DNA of 49,090 nucleotides from Methanomassiliicoccus sp. UBA345 (lineage in GTDB: Archaea; Thermoplasmatota; Thermoplasmata; Methanomassiliicoccales; Methanomassiliicoccaceae). The notes under the pieces were generated by a model that was not told the DNA's origin, searched no databases, and worked only from the letters and a program-made list of their open reading frames with translations. The position numbers and the translations under genes were made by a program. Below are positions 41,818 through 49,090 of the stretch, piece by piece. How positions within the stretch are numbered: position 1 is the stretch's first letter; every line of letters starts with the position of its first letter. The stretch lies in the NCBI GenBank assembly GCA_002504525.1, contig DATD01000032.1, positions 23,467 to 72,556 on the forward strand, read 5' to 3'.

Positions 41818-42597
41818 ATGATAAGCGCCCTCTGCGTCGATGATGACGCTCTCTCCCTTGATCTAGCCAAGGAGTTCCTCGAGGATCCTGACGAGCTCCA
41901 GGTGGACACCGCGACCTCTGCCAAGGAAGCGTTGCGCATGATGTCAGAGAAGCGCTACGACGCCATCATATCCGATTACGGGATGCCGGCGATCGATGGC
42001 CTGGCGTTCCTCAGACTGGCCAGGCAGAAGAGCCCCGACATTCCGTTCATACTGTTCACCGGCCGCGGCCGCGAGGAGGTGGTGATCGATGCGTGCAACG
42101 CCGGCGTCACCTTCTATGTAAGAAAGGGCGCCGATGTCAAAGCGCAGTTCTATGAGTTGAGCCACAAGGTGAAGCAGGCGGTGGCCAGGCGAAGGGCGGA
42201 GGATCTGGTCAGGACGGCGAAGCAGCAGGACCTGATGGCCTTGGACCTCGCCAGGATCGCGCGGTGGGACTACGACGTCTTCACCGGCCTGTACCGCTTC
42301 GACGACCTGCTCTACGGGCTGCTCGGGACCGACGCGGAACGAGAATGCGGCTATCTGTGGGCGCAGGACGACTACGTCCGGGAGTTCGTGCACCCGGACG
42401 ATGCCCAGAAGGTCTCCGAGTTCATGGCCTACGGCCCTGGGAACATCCCGTTGGATGGCTACCTGCAGATGAAGCACCGCGTCGTTCGCCGGAACGGGGA
42501 GACGCGCGAGATGCTGGTGCGGGTGGGCAAGGCGGTCGACAGCGACGGCAACGTGCTGAAGCTCGTGGGGATCAGCATGGACATCACCGGGGAGTAA
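41818..42597 (+). CDS. response regulator with C-terminal PAS domain
   Basis: A 259-aa protein. The receiver domain (1-125) has acidic DDD (8-10), the phospho-acceptor Asp in SDYGMP (about 53), Thr in LFTGRG (about 81) and Lys in VRKGAD (about 102). A linker helix leads to a PAS domain (about 145-255: RWDYDVFTGLYRFDDLLYGLLG ... HRVVRRNGETREMLVRVGKAVDSDGNVLKLVGISMDIT). There is no DNA-binding or kinase domain, so it likely relays signals through protein contacts. A TTTTATATTC TATA box at about 41774-41783 is present. The cognate kinase is not in the window. Confidence 0.92.
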   Translation: MISALCVDDDALSLDLAKEFLEDPDELQVDTATSAKEALRMMSEKRYDAIISDYGMPAIDGLAFLRLARQKSPDIPFILFTGRGREEVVIDACNAGVTFYVRKGADVKAQFYELSHKVKQAVARRRAEDLVRTAKQQDLMALDLARIARWDYDVFTGLYRFDDLLYGLLGTDAERECGYLWAQDDYVREFVHPDDAQKVSEFMAYGPGNIPLDGYLQMKHRVVRRNGETREMLVRVGKAVDSDGNVLKLVGISMDITGE

Positions 42598-42601
42598 GGC
42601 T

Positions 42602-42632
42602 GCCCGTCCGTCGGACGGGCAACATGCTTTTT
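42602..42632 (+). terminator. hairpin plus T-run after the response regulator
   Basis: GCCCGTCC, loop GTC, GGACGGGC is a perfect 8-bp stem at 42602-42620, followed by T5 at 42628-42632. Confidence 0.6.
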
Positions 42633-42656
42633 GTTCCAGAACGGCATCTCCGGGCC

Positions 42657-43052
42657 GTGAGCCTCACATCGCTGTTGGAAAAGAGCATCCTCAAGGAGGA
42701 CATCATCGAGGTCAACCGAGGTCTGGGGATCCGCGCGTCCGGTACCAAGGCCGAACTGATCAAGTCGCTGCTGTCGGAGACGGACCGCTCGCCCAAGGGA
42801 ACGCTGCGGCTGTTCAGCAAGCCGATCCTGCAGGAAGCGTGCCGAAAGCTCGGCGTCTCGCCGTCAGGCACCAAGGAGCAGCTCATCGCCCGCCTCACGG
42901 CCGTCGAGCAGCGGCCGGCCAAGAAGGCAGCCGCGACGAAGAAGGCGGTGGATGAGCCGAAGAAGGAGGCGCCGGCCGAGGGGCCGAAGAAGGGCTCCAT
43001 CCTGAAGGTCAGGCTGATCCCCAAGGGGGATAAGAAGCAGGCCAAGCCTTGA
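42657..43052 (+). CDS. basic protein with two SAP-like motifs
   Basis: A protein of about 131 aa. Two SAP-type helix-extended-helix motifs occur in tandem: ILKEDIIEVNRGLGIRASGTKAELIKSLL (about residues 11-39) and ILQEACRKLGVSPSGTKEQLIARL (about 56-79). A Lys/Ala/Pro-rich tail follows (KKAAATKKAVDEPKKEAPAEGPKKG). SAP motifs bind AT-rich DNA, and the basic tail fits a chromatin or nucleoid protein. The start is uncertain: GTG 42657 is used because an in-frame ATG at 42624 falls inside the terminator of the previous gene. Confidence 0.7.
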   Translation: MSLTSLLEKSILKEDIIEVNRGLGIRASGTKAELIKSLLSETDRSPKGTLRLFSKPILQEACRKLGVSPSGTKEQLIARLTAVEQRPAKKAAATKKAVDEPKKEAPAEGPKKGSILKVRLIPKGDKKQAKP

Positions 43053-43074
43053 GCGCCATGCCTACGAGGGTCGA

Positions 43075-43659
43075 ATGACGACGCTGACATCGATGCCGCC
43101 GGTCGTCGACCATCGTTCGAGTGTCATCATCCTCGGTTCGATGCCCGGCCGCGAATCGCTCGAGAAGCAACAGTACTACGCCAAGAAGCAGAACTCATTC
43201 TGGCGCATCGTCCATGCTCTCTTCGACGCCGTCCCCGAGGACGGATACGATGCGAGGCTGGCATTCGTTCTCGGGAAGGGCATAGCGCTGTGGGACGTCC
43301 TTCATGAATGCGAGAGAACGGGCAGCAGCGATTCCAGCATAACGAACGAGGCGGCGAACGACCTCGGATCGTTCTTCCGCGCGCACCCTGGAATGGGCCA
43401 CGTGTTCTTCAACGGCAAGAAGGCGGCGAGGTCTTTCGAAAAAGGGGTTCAGTTGCCTCCCGATGTCCGGGCGCGATTGAGGTTCACGACCCTGCCGTCC
43501 ACATCGCCCGCCAATGCCGGCATGCGGTTCGACAGCAAGCTGGCCGCCTGGATGGCGGTGCGGGAAGCGCTGGATGACGAACGAGACCCTCAGTCGTGCG
43601 GGCGAGGCGGCGAAGGCTTCGAGCATTCCTCGCTGCGTTCTACCAGGCTCGTCCGGTAG
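43075..43659 (+). CDS. DNA-deoxyinosine glycosylase (HDG, UDG superfamily family 6)
   Basis: A 194-aa protein of the uracil-DNA glycosylase superfamily. The N-terminal IILGSMPGRESLEKQQYYAKKQNSFWRI (about residues 18-45) and C-terminal LPSTSPANAGM (about 140) are the hallmarks of hypoxanthine/deoxyinosine glycosylases and relatives. It would excise deaminated adenine from DNA. GAGGGT precedes the ATG. Its last 70 bp overlap the convergent ClC gene, and the C-terminal about 25 residues encoded there look unstructured. Confidence 0.88.
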   Translation: MTTLTSMPPVVDHRSSVIILGSMPGRESLEKQQYYAKKQNSFWRIVHALFDAVPEDGYDARLAFVLGKGIALWDVLHECERTGSSDSSITNEAANDLGSFFRAHPGMGHVFFNGKKAARSFEKGVQLPPDVRARLRFTTLPSTSPANAGMRFDSKLAAWMAVREALDDERDPQSCGRGGEGFEHSSLRSTRLVR

Positions 43660-44897
43660 GTCAGCAGGAAGGCCGCCAGGATGGCGATGGCGATGATCGG
43701 GGCGAGGCGGACGTCGAACAGCACCTGTATGATCAGGGCGAGCGCTATGGGCGACTTGATCAGCGCCACCGACACGCCGGACATCACGCACACGATGCAC
43801 ACGATCTCCGGGAGGAACGGCAGCAGCTGATGCACCGCCAGGCCGAGAGCGGTCCCCATGAAGAAGGAGGGGAAGATGTACCCCCCGGACCAGCCGAGCG
43901 CCAGGCACGTCGCCGTGACGAACACCTTCAGCACCGCCATCGCGATGAGCATGACCGCGCCCATGGCCGCGGCATCGTCGATGAGGTCCTGGATATTGGC
44001 ATCGCCGGAGAAGAGCAGGACCGGAAAGACGGCGCCCACGACGCCGAGCACCAGGCCGGCCAGAACGGCAAGCGGGACCGGCCGCGAGCGATGACGGTCG
44101 GCCCACCGGCGCATCGGTCTGAACAGCCGGATGAACAGCAGTCCGAGAAGGCCGCCCAGCAGGCCGAGGGGCACGGCATAGCCGAGGTCGATGAGGCGCC
44201 ATTGTTCGTACGGCGGGAAAACGTATCCGCCGCCGAACACATAGCCGGTCAGGGAGAAGAACACGCCGTAGCCGACCGAGGCGGCCACCATGCTCGGCAA
44301 CAGCAGCTTCCAGGAGAGCTTTCCCTCCTCCAGCCCCGCCTCGATGGTGAACATGGCGAAGCCGAACGGGGAGCCGAGGAACGAGCCGAACATGCCGCTC
44401 ATGCCCGACAGCGACGAGACGGCGACGACCGGGCGCGGCAGCCGCATTCGTTCTGCCAGCCACGTCCCGAGAGCGCCGCTGCCGCCGGTCAGCGGCCCCT
44501 CCGGCCCGATGGAGCCGCCGAACATTAGGCCTACGAGGCCGCGCAGCAGGCCCACCGCGCCGCTGCGAGGTTCCAGGCGCCCGCATTCGGTGAACTCGCC
44601 AAGCTCCTCGGCCAGCAGCGCCGGCCGGACGCCGCTGTACCTGGTCATCAGACCGACCAGAAGGCCCCCGGCGGCGCAGGCGGCGATGACGAACACCGCC
44701 GACGAGGTCCCGTCCGCCACGCCGAACAGCATCGGTACGGCATCCCAGATGAGCCGGATGCCGTTCGTCAGGGCCAGAACGAACGCGAGGGTGAGGAGCG
44801 CGCCCGACGCCCCCATGATGCCGGACAGCACGAGCAGCTTGTAGAATGCCCTGCTCCGGATGTCCACCTCTTGTCCTTTGGCGGTCCTTTCCTCCAA
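43590..44897 (-). CDS. ClC-family chloride channel or Cl-/H+ antiporter
   Basis: A protein of up to 435 aa with 10-12 TM helices. ClC motifs seen are RYSGVRPALLAEEL, GGSIGPEGPLTGGSG (the gating Glu is present; the canonical G(K/R)EGP has Pro in the second place), and WSGGYIFPSFFMG (the GxFxP-like selectivity segment). No CBS domains follow. The start is uncertain: TTG 44897 or GTG 44867; GATAAAAGC at about 44928-44936 on the minus strand may be the TATA box. Whether it is channel or antiporter cannot be told. Confidence 0.88.
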   Translation of the reverse strand: MEERTAKGQEVDIRSRAFYKLLVLSGIMGASGALLTLAFVLALTNGIRLIWDAVPMLFGVADGTSSAVFVIAACAAGGLLVGLMTRYSGVRPALLAEELGEFTECGRLEPRSGAVGLLRGLVGLMFGGSIGPEGPLTGGSGALGTWLAERMRLPRPVVAVSSLSGMSGMFGSFLGSPFGFAMFTIEAGLEEGKLSWKLLLPSMVAASVGYGVFFSLTGYVFGGGYVFPPYEQWRLIDLGYAVPLGLLGGLLGLLFIRLFRPMRRWADRHRSRPVPLAVLAGLVLGVVGAVFPVLLFSGDANIQDLIDDAAAMGAVMLIAMAVLKVFVTATCLALGWSGGYIFPSFFMGTALGLAVHQLLPFLPEIVCIVCVMSGVSVALIKSPIALALIIQVLFDVRLAPIIAIAILAAFLLTYRTSLVERSEECSKPSPPRPHD

Positions 44898-45011
44898 GGT
44901 ATCGCTGATACTTGACAGCCGCTAGCTTTTATCTCTTGGTAGGAAGGGCGGGCCGTGAGCTCGGTGAGAGTTCGCCGTCCATGTGGTAGCAACGAGGAGC
45001 GCCGGGGCGGT

Positions 45012-46292
45012 CTAGGCGATCCGCCTCGCCACCCTCAGCGACAGCGCGGCCGCGGTCAGCATGGTCGGGAGGCCCTGGGAGCGGGGCAGGAGCGAGAGGT
45101 CGGCGACCCACAGCCCGTCCGGTAGCATCGCCGGGCGCATGCTCTCGACGTCACCCTTCCGGAGCGGCACGGTCCCTCCCAAATGGCCGCCGTGAAGCAT
45201 GCCGTCGACGTACGGCCCCTGGACCCCGGCCCTTTCCATCAGCGCCCTGACCTCCTTCCCGGCCCGCTCGAGCCGTGAGCGGTCCTCGTCGATCAGCGGC
45301 TTCCGCACCGTGCCGTCCTCCAGGACCGTGCCGTTGGCCGCCTCCGCCAGCTTGATCATGACCCCCGCTCGGTCGTTGAGGCTGACCTTCCTCCACGGGC
45401 GGTGGAACCAGTGCGAGAGCACGTCCAGGTATGGAGAGATGATGTAGCCGTCCTGCTGAGCATACCAGGCCATCGGCGGCTCCTCCAGCTGCCTCGACCC
45501 CTGGGCAGTGCCGCCGACGGTGAGCACCAGGTCCGCCCACAGCGTATCGCTCGGCTCCATGCCCGTGGCCCGAAGGATCTGGGCGGTGCCGATGCCGCCG
45601 GCGGCCAGGACGACCGCGTCGGCCCTGATGGCCTCGCTTCCCTCGGCGCGGGACATCTCCACGCCGACCGCCTTTCCGTTCTCGATGAGCACCTTCCTCA
45701 CGAAGGAGCCGGCGCGGACGATGCATCCCTCCTTCACCGCCTCGCCGAGGAAACGGCGCGCGTCCCACCTCGCCCCAGTCGGGCAGCCGACCTCGCACAG
45801 CCCGCAGGAGATGCACCTCTCCATGTCCACCGCCTTCGGCGTCGGCATTGGCTCGAGCCCCATCTCCCGTGCGGCCTTGAACATCTCCCTGGTGAGGGGG
45901 CGCCACCGCTCCTCTGGCACGGCGCTCGTTCCGATGAGCCGCTCCAGCTCTTCGAACTCCGGGGAGAGGTCGAGGCCGATGTCCGCGAGGCCTTCTTCCG
46001 CCCGGACCAGGTTACCGCAGGTGACCAGGCTGCATCCGCCGACCGCCACCGAGCGGACGAGCGTCAGCTCATCATCGGCGCGCACGGTGCGGTAGGCGGG
46101 CATGAACCGCGAGACATTGCTCTCCTTCCCCAGCAGCCCTGCGCGGCGGAGCGGCTCGGTCCAGGAGACCCGCCTGGTGAACGGCTTGAACCGGGCGCCC
46201 GCCTCGAGCACGATGACCTGATGGCCGTTCCTGGCAAGCTCGCGGGCGGCGGTGGCGACGCCGACGCCGGAGCCGACGACGATGACCCTCAT
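45012..46292 (-). CDS. GMC-type FAD oxidoreductase with 4Fe-4S motif
   Basis: A 426-aa flavoprotein. The FAD-binding GSGVGVATAARELA lies at residues 8-21, with AVGGCSLVTCGN at 83-94. A ferredoxin-like C160-x2-C163-x2-C166-x3-C170-P (RCISCGLCEVGCP) is inserted, and AVVLAAGGIGTAQILRATG is the second FAD contact. The C-terminal GMLHGGHLGGTVPL and DLSLLPRSQGLPTMLTAAAL carry the usual GMC active-site region with His. An Fe-S centre suggests electron exchange with ferredoxin rather than O2. The ATG overlaps the previous stop (ATGA), so it is co-translated with the 192-aa gene. Confidence 0.85.
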   Translation of the reverse strand: MRVIVVGSGVGVATAARELARNGHQVIVLEAGARFKPFTRRVSWTEPLRRAGLLGKESNVSRFMPAYRTVRADDELTLVRSVAVGGCSLVTCGNLVRAEEGLADIGLDLSPEFEELERLIGTSAVPEERWRPLTREMFKAAREMGLEPMPTPKAVDMERCISCGLCEVGCPTGARWDARRFLGEAVKEGCIVRAGSFVRKVLIENGKAVGVEMSRAEGSEAIRADAVVLAAGGIGTAQILRATGMEPSDTLWADLVLTVGGTAQGSRQLEEPPMAWYAQQDGYIISPYLDVLSHWFHRPWRKVSLNDRAGVMIKLAEAANGTVLEDGTVRKPLIDEDRSRLERAGKEVRALMERAGVQGPYVDGMLHGGHLGGTVPLRKGDVESMRPAMLPDGLWVADLSLLPRSQGLPTMLTAAALSLRVARRIA

Positions 46293-46867
46293 GCCTCCTC
46301 CAGACTGATTCTGGCAACGCACATGGGGTACTCGTCGGCAAGGCGCTTCTCGAACCTCATTCTCGCCCGGGGGCTGAGGCCGCTGACCACGCCCTCGTCC
46401 ACCGCGCTCAGCACCAGGCAGGTATCGGGGGAATAGTGCTCGGACAGCGCGCAGCGGCGTACCTCCAGGACCTCGCCGGATACGGTGAACTCGATGCCCA
46501 GGATGCGATATAGGACCAGGGCCGCCAGCAACAGGTCGTCCTTGCTGTCCTTCACTCCCAATCGGGCGCGGGCGTCCCGCCCCAGCTCCTGCCCGGTGCG
46601 GTACAGCGTTTCGCGGACGAGCTCGACCGCCCTCTCATGTCCGAGGCCGTCGACGAGCGCCTCGACCCTTCGCCGCTGGTCCAGGGCCATGGCCTTACGC
46701 CGCTCCTCGAGGTTCGCGCCGCCGACCTCGTCCTCCGGGACCTCCAGCATGTTCTCGGACAGCAGGGCGTCGAGCGCCTCGTTGGTCCGCGCCCTGATCC
46801 TATCGACCTCCCGAGCCATCAGGAAGCGGGGCATCCACGCCGACGCCGCGCGCAGCCGGATGCTCAT
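46289..46867 (-). CDS. 192-aa protein, possibly ATC-hydrolase-like
   Basis: A soluble, mainly helical protein. The C-terminal third carries C139 (VRRCALSEHYS), C150 (DTCLVLSAVDEG) and C183 (EYPMCVARI). The spacing loosely recalls L-2-amino-thiazoline-4-carboxylate-hydrolase-type proteins (a Cys, then C-x6-D, then a final C before a beta strand). That match is weak. It overlaps both neighbours by four bases (ATGA at 46867-46864 and at 46292-46289), so it is the middle gene of a translationally coupled operon. It may act as a carrier or accessory for the flanking enzymes. Confidence 0.6.
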   Translation of the reverse strand: MSIRLRAASAWMPRFLMAREVDRIRARTNEALDALLSENMLEVPEDEVGGANLEERRKAMALDQRRRVEALVDGLGHERAVELVRETLYRTGQELGRDARARLGVKDSKDDLLLAALVLYRILGIEFTVSGEVLEVRRCALSEHYSPDTCLVLSAVDEGVVSGLSPRARMRFEKRLADEYPMCVARISLEEA

Positions 46868-49090
46868 CGTGACCTCCGAGCCCGCCCCACGTGCAGCGCG
46901 CCGGCCGGCGGTTCGGCGCCGGAGTACAGCGACTCGATCACTGCGGCGTGCTGCTCCAGGACGTTCTTCCTTCTCAGCTTCATGTTGGCAGTGAGCTCGC
47001 CGCCATCCACCGATAGAGTATTGGGAAGGACGGCCCACGCCCTGACCTGCTCCGGATGGGACAGCTGCTCGTTCATCCGCTCGATGCTCTCGTCGACGTT
47101 GAGCATCTCGCGGTCGGACCAGATCAACGCGGTGCAGTACGGCCGGCCCTCGCCGACGACCATGGCCTCGACCGTCCCGGGGAGGTCGCGCAGCATCGTC
47201 TCCAACTTCAGCGGGTTCACGAACTTGCCGTATGCGGTCTTCATCAGCTCCTTCTTGCGGCCTTCGAGCACCAGGTGGCCGTGGTCGAGATGTCCCAGAT
47301 CGCCGGTGAGCAGCCAGCCGTCGCGGAACGGCCCCTCTCCTCCATGGTAGCCGCACGTCACCTGCGGGCCGCGGACCAGCACCTCGCCGTCCTCGGCGAT
47401 GGCGATATCCGTCCGGGGCAGCGGCTCACCCACCGTGCCGATGCGGTTGCGGCCCGAGCGGTTGATCGTCACCAGCGGCGCCTCCGTCTGCCCGTAGGCG
47501 TCGTGGATCTCGATGTTAAGGCGGCGGAACGTGCGAGGGATGTCGGTGCCGAGGGGGCCGGAGCCGGAGATCAGGAAGGCGCAGCGGTCCAGGCCGGCGG
47601 CCCTGAGCAGCCGGCGACGGATCAGCGGCGGCAGGACCGCGCTCTTCATCGCGTTCGGCCTTTCCAGGCAGCTCCGGGCCATGCCGTTCTCCATCAGACG
47701 GCCGCGCAGCTTCTCATAGAACCGAGGCACCGAGAAGAACACCGTCGGCCGGACTATGCGCAGCGTATCCTGCAGGCCGCGGAAGTCCTCCAAGAAGTAG
47801 ATGTTCACCGCCGACGGGGCGTAGAACGGCGAGTAGGTGGCGAGGATGCCCTCGACCACATGGTTCATCGGCAGGAAGGAGAGGTAGAAGATCTCGGAGG
47901 TGCGGACCTCCCACGGCGGCAGCGAGGCGGTCGATTCGGCCATGTACCGAAGGTGCTCGTGCCTGAACAGCACGCCCTTGGCCTTGCCGGTGGTGCTGGA
48001 CGTGTACCGGAGGGTGGCGAGGTCGCCGAAGCTGACCGGCGATGATATCTCTTTGACGTCGCCACGATCGAGGAAATCCTCCCACGGCATCGCTCTCCCC
48101 TCGGCCTCCTTGGGCATGGTGCGGCAGAAGGAGACGATCGGCGCGGCCGTCCGCAGCTCGCCGATCCGCTTCAGCACACTGTCCGCGCCGACGAACACCA
48201 GTTCGGCGCCGCTGTCCTCGATGAGCTCGTCCAGCTCGGCCGGCGGGCTGGTGTAGTACAGCGGCACGCTGACCGCGCCGACCGATCCCATGGCCACCTC
48301 CAATGTCAGATACCGAGAGCTGTTGCTGCCGACGATGGCGACCCGGTCGCCCTTTTCGATCCCGAGCGAACGCATCGCGTCCGCTGCTCGCAGCATGTCC
48401 TGTCGCACCTCTTCGGCCGGACGAGGAATGACGGAGCCGTTCACGATGTCATGCAGCCGCACCGGCATGCTTCTCCCTCTCAGCCGGAACAGCACCTGTT
48501 CGTGCACCGTGCGATCGGAGCGGTGCAGGAAGCCTTGGTAAGTCGCGAACTCCAGCATGCGATGGAGCAGCGGTCGCCAGTCGACGTCGTACGGGCCGAG
48601 GAGTTCGTCGGCGTTATCTCTGAGGAAGACCCGGCGCTCTCTAAGGTACGGGGCGATGGCCCGCATGCCAGCCGGGCCCCTGCGCAACGCCAGGTCCATG
48701 GCCGACGGGAGGTAGACGGGGCGGGGCAGGTCGATCCCAAGGCGTTCCTTGGCCCACGCCCTGGTCACTTCGACCATGTCTCCAACGGTCGGTTGTGAAC
48801 CAGGTGAGCTGACCAGATGGAAGGTCCGCCCCTCCGCCCTCGGTTCGAAGGTAAGGCGGCCGATGCCCTCGGCGACGTGGTCGACCGGCACCAGGTTGAC
48901 CTTCTGCGCCGGGGAGATGGGAGCGACCTTCATACGGCCGGAGAGGTACAGGCGGAGCGGGTAGTACAGCGTGTTGAACGTCTTGATGTACCCGTCCTCG
49001 GTGGTGCCGACGACCATTCCCGGCCGGAACACCGAGACCGGAAGCCGAGGCATCGCCTCGCGGACGAGCACCTCGCCCTCGTACTTGCTC
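46864..49090 (-). CDS. SDR-acyl-CoA ligase fusion (5' end outside window)
   Basis: About 741 residues are seen; the frame runs through the right edge, so the N-terminus is missing. The visible start, SKYEGEVLVREAMPRLPVSVFRPGMVVG, is the YxxxK helix and following strand of an extended SDR (thioester-reductase/NAD_binding_4 type), ending near residue 130. An AMP-forming acyl-CoA ligase follows: TLRYTSSTTGKAKGVLF (P-loop), DAYGQTEAPLVTI, and GWLLTGDLGHLDHGHLVLEGRKKELMKTAYGKFVNP. The fusion suggests activation of a long-chain acid coupled to reduction or modification. Its TGA overlaps the next ATG. Confidence 0.88.
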   Translation of the reverse strand, partial: SKYEGEVLVREAMPRLPVSVFRPGMVVGTTEDGYIKTFNTLYYPLRLYLSGRMKVAPISPAQKVNLVPVDHVAEGIGRLTFEPRAEGRTFHLVSSPGSQPTVGDMVEVTRAWAKERLGIDLPRPVYLPSAMDLALRRGPAGMRAIAPYLRERRVFLRDNADELLGPYDVDWRPLLHRMLEFATYQGFLHRSDRTVHEQVLFRLRGRSMPVRLHDIVNGSVIPRPAEEVRQDMLRAADAMRSLGIEKGDRVAIVGSNSSRYLTLEVAMGSVGAVSVPLYYTSPPAELDELIEDSGAELVFVGADSVLKRIGELRTAAPIVSFCRTMPKEAEGRAMPWEDFLDRGDVKEISSPVSFGDLATLRYTSSTTGKAKGVLFRHEHLRYMAESTASLPPWEVRTSEIFYLSFLPMNHVVEGILATYSPFYAPSAVNIYFLEDFRGLQDTLRIVRPTVFFSVPRFYEKLRGRLMENGMARSCLERPNAMKSAVLPPLIRRRLLRAAGLDRCAFLISGSGPLGTDIPRTFRRLNIEIHDAYGQTEAPLVTINRSGRNRIGTVGEPLPRTDIAIAEDGEVLVRGPQVTCGYHGGEGPFRDGWLLTGDLGHLDHGHLVLEGRKKELMKTAYGKFVNPLKLETMLRDLPGTVEAMVVGEGRPYCTALIWSDREMLNVDESIERMNEQLSHPEQVRAWAVLPNTLSVDGGELTANMKLRRKNVLEQHAAVIESLYSGAEPPAGALHVGRARRSR

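Noticed and set aside
43596..44528. 310-aa His/Arg/Gln-rich ORF opposite the ClC gene
   Set aside because: Its low-complexity composition is typical of antisense to a membrane protein gene, and the ClC motifs on the other strand are clear.

Overview
The window looks like part of an archaeal chromosome. Many genes have an archaeal TATA-like box about 25 bp before the start codon and no ribosome binding site, which implies leaderless mRNAs. Terminators are oligo-T runs. Gene content includes MtaA/MtbA-type methyltransferase relatives, HTH-10 (bacterio-opsin-activator type) regulators, HypE, and MinD-type ATPases with inserted ferredoxin domains. High GC over most of the window, several UroD/MtaA-family proteins and the mix of archaeal and bacterial-type genes fit a Methanomassiliicoccales-like member of Thermoplasmatota. 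That placement is an inference; no rRNA or mcr gene is present to prove it.

Left part (1-8.1 kb), visibly more AT-rich than the rest: a dockerin-like substrate-binding protein (cut by the left edge), a FecE/BtuD-type ABC ATPase, a methyltransferase, a small zinc-ribbon protein, HemD, an HTH-10 regulator, an acetate-type SatP/YaaH transporter and an MtaA/CmuA-type methyltransferase. It ends at a tRNA-Val.

Middle (8.2-29 kb), GC-rich: VIT/CCC1-like membrane protein, HypE, tRNA-Arg, a Na+/Ca2+-exchanger-type antiporter, a CBS protein, an SDR, an iron-sulfur flavoprotein, an M29 aminopeptidase and a methyltransferase. Then comes a three-gene, fully overlapping operon at 19886-16568. It encodes a zinc-ribbon membrane protein, a signal-peptide/TM protein ending in a Cys-Ala repeat (SCHCACACACACACAGGGR), and a radical SAM/SPASM enzyme with a PqqD-like N-terminal region. 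It looks like a radical-SAM protein-modification system acting on the tail of a membrane protein, and is the best candidate here for an undescribed system. Next are a UroD-like protein with a C-terminal zinc ribbon, divergent from a second HTH-10 paralogue; a NifX-like x2 plus MinD/ferredoxin ATPase x2 cluster; Mrp/ApbC; DUF1059; GNAT; threonine synthase; and cardiolipin synthase.

Right part (29-49 kb): PHP and MBL-fold enzymes, three base-excision DNA glycosylases (Fpg, AAG, HDG/UDG type), an APC permease, pirin, small membrane proteins, a secreted beta-propeller protein coupled to a membrane-bound HTH regulator, an MtaA-like methyltransferase, a triple-FAS1 surface protein, a response regulator-PAS protein, a tandem SAP-domain basic protein and a ClC channel. 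The right edge carries an operon of an SDR-acyl ligase fusion (cut by the edge), a Cys-containing 192-aa protein and a GMC oxidoreductase with a 4Fe-4S motif.

Genes are tightly packed. Several convergent pairs overlap at their 3' ends and several operons use ATGA or TGATG junctions. No CRISPR array, insertion sequence, rRNA or replication origin was recognised.
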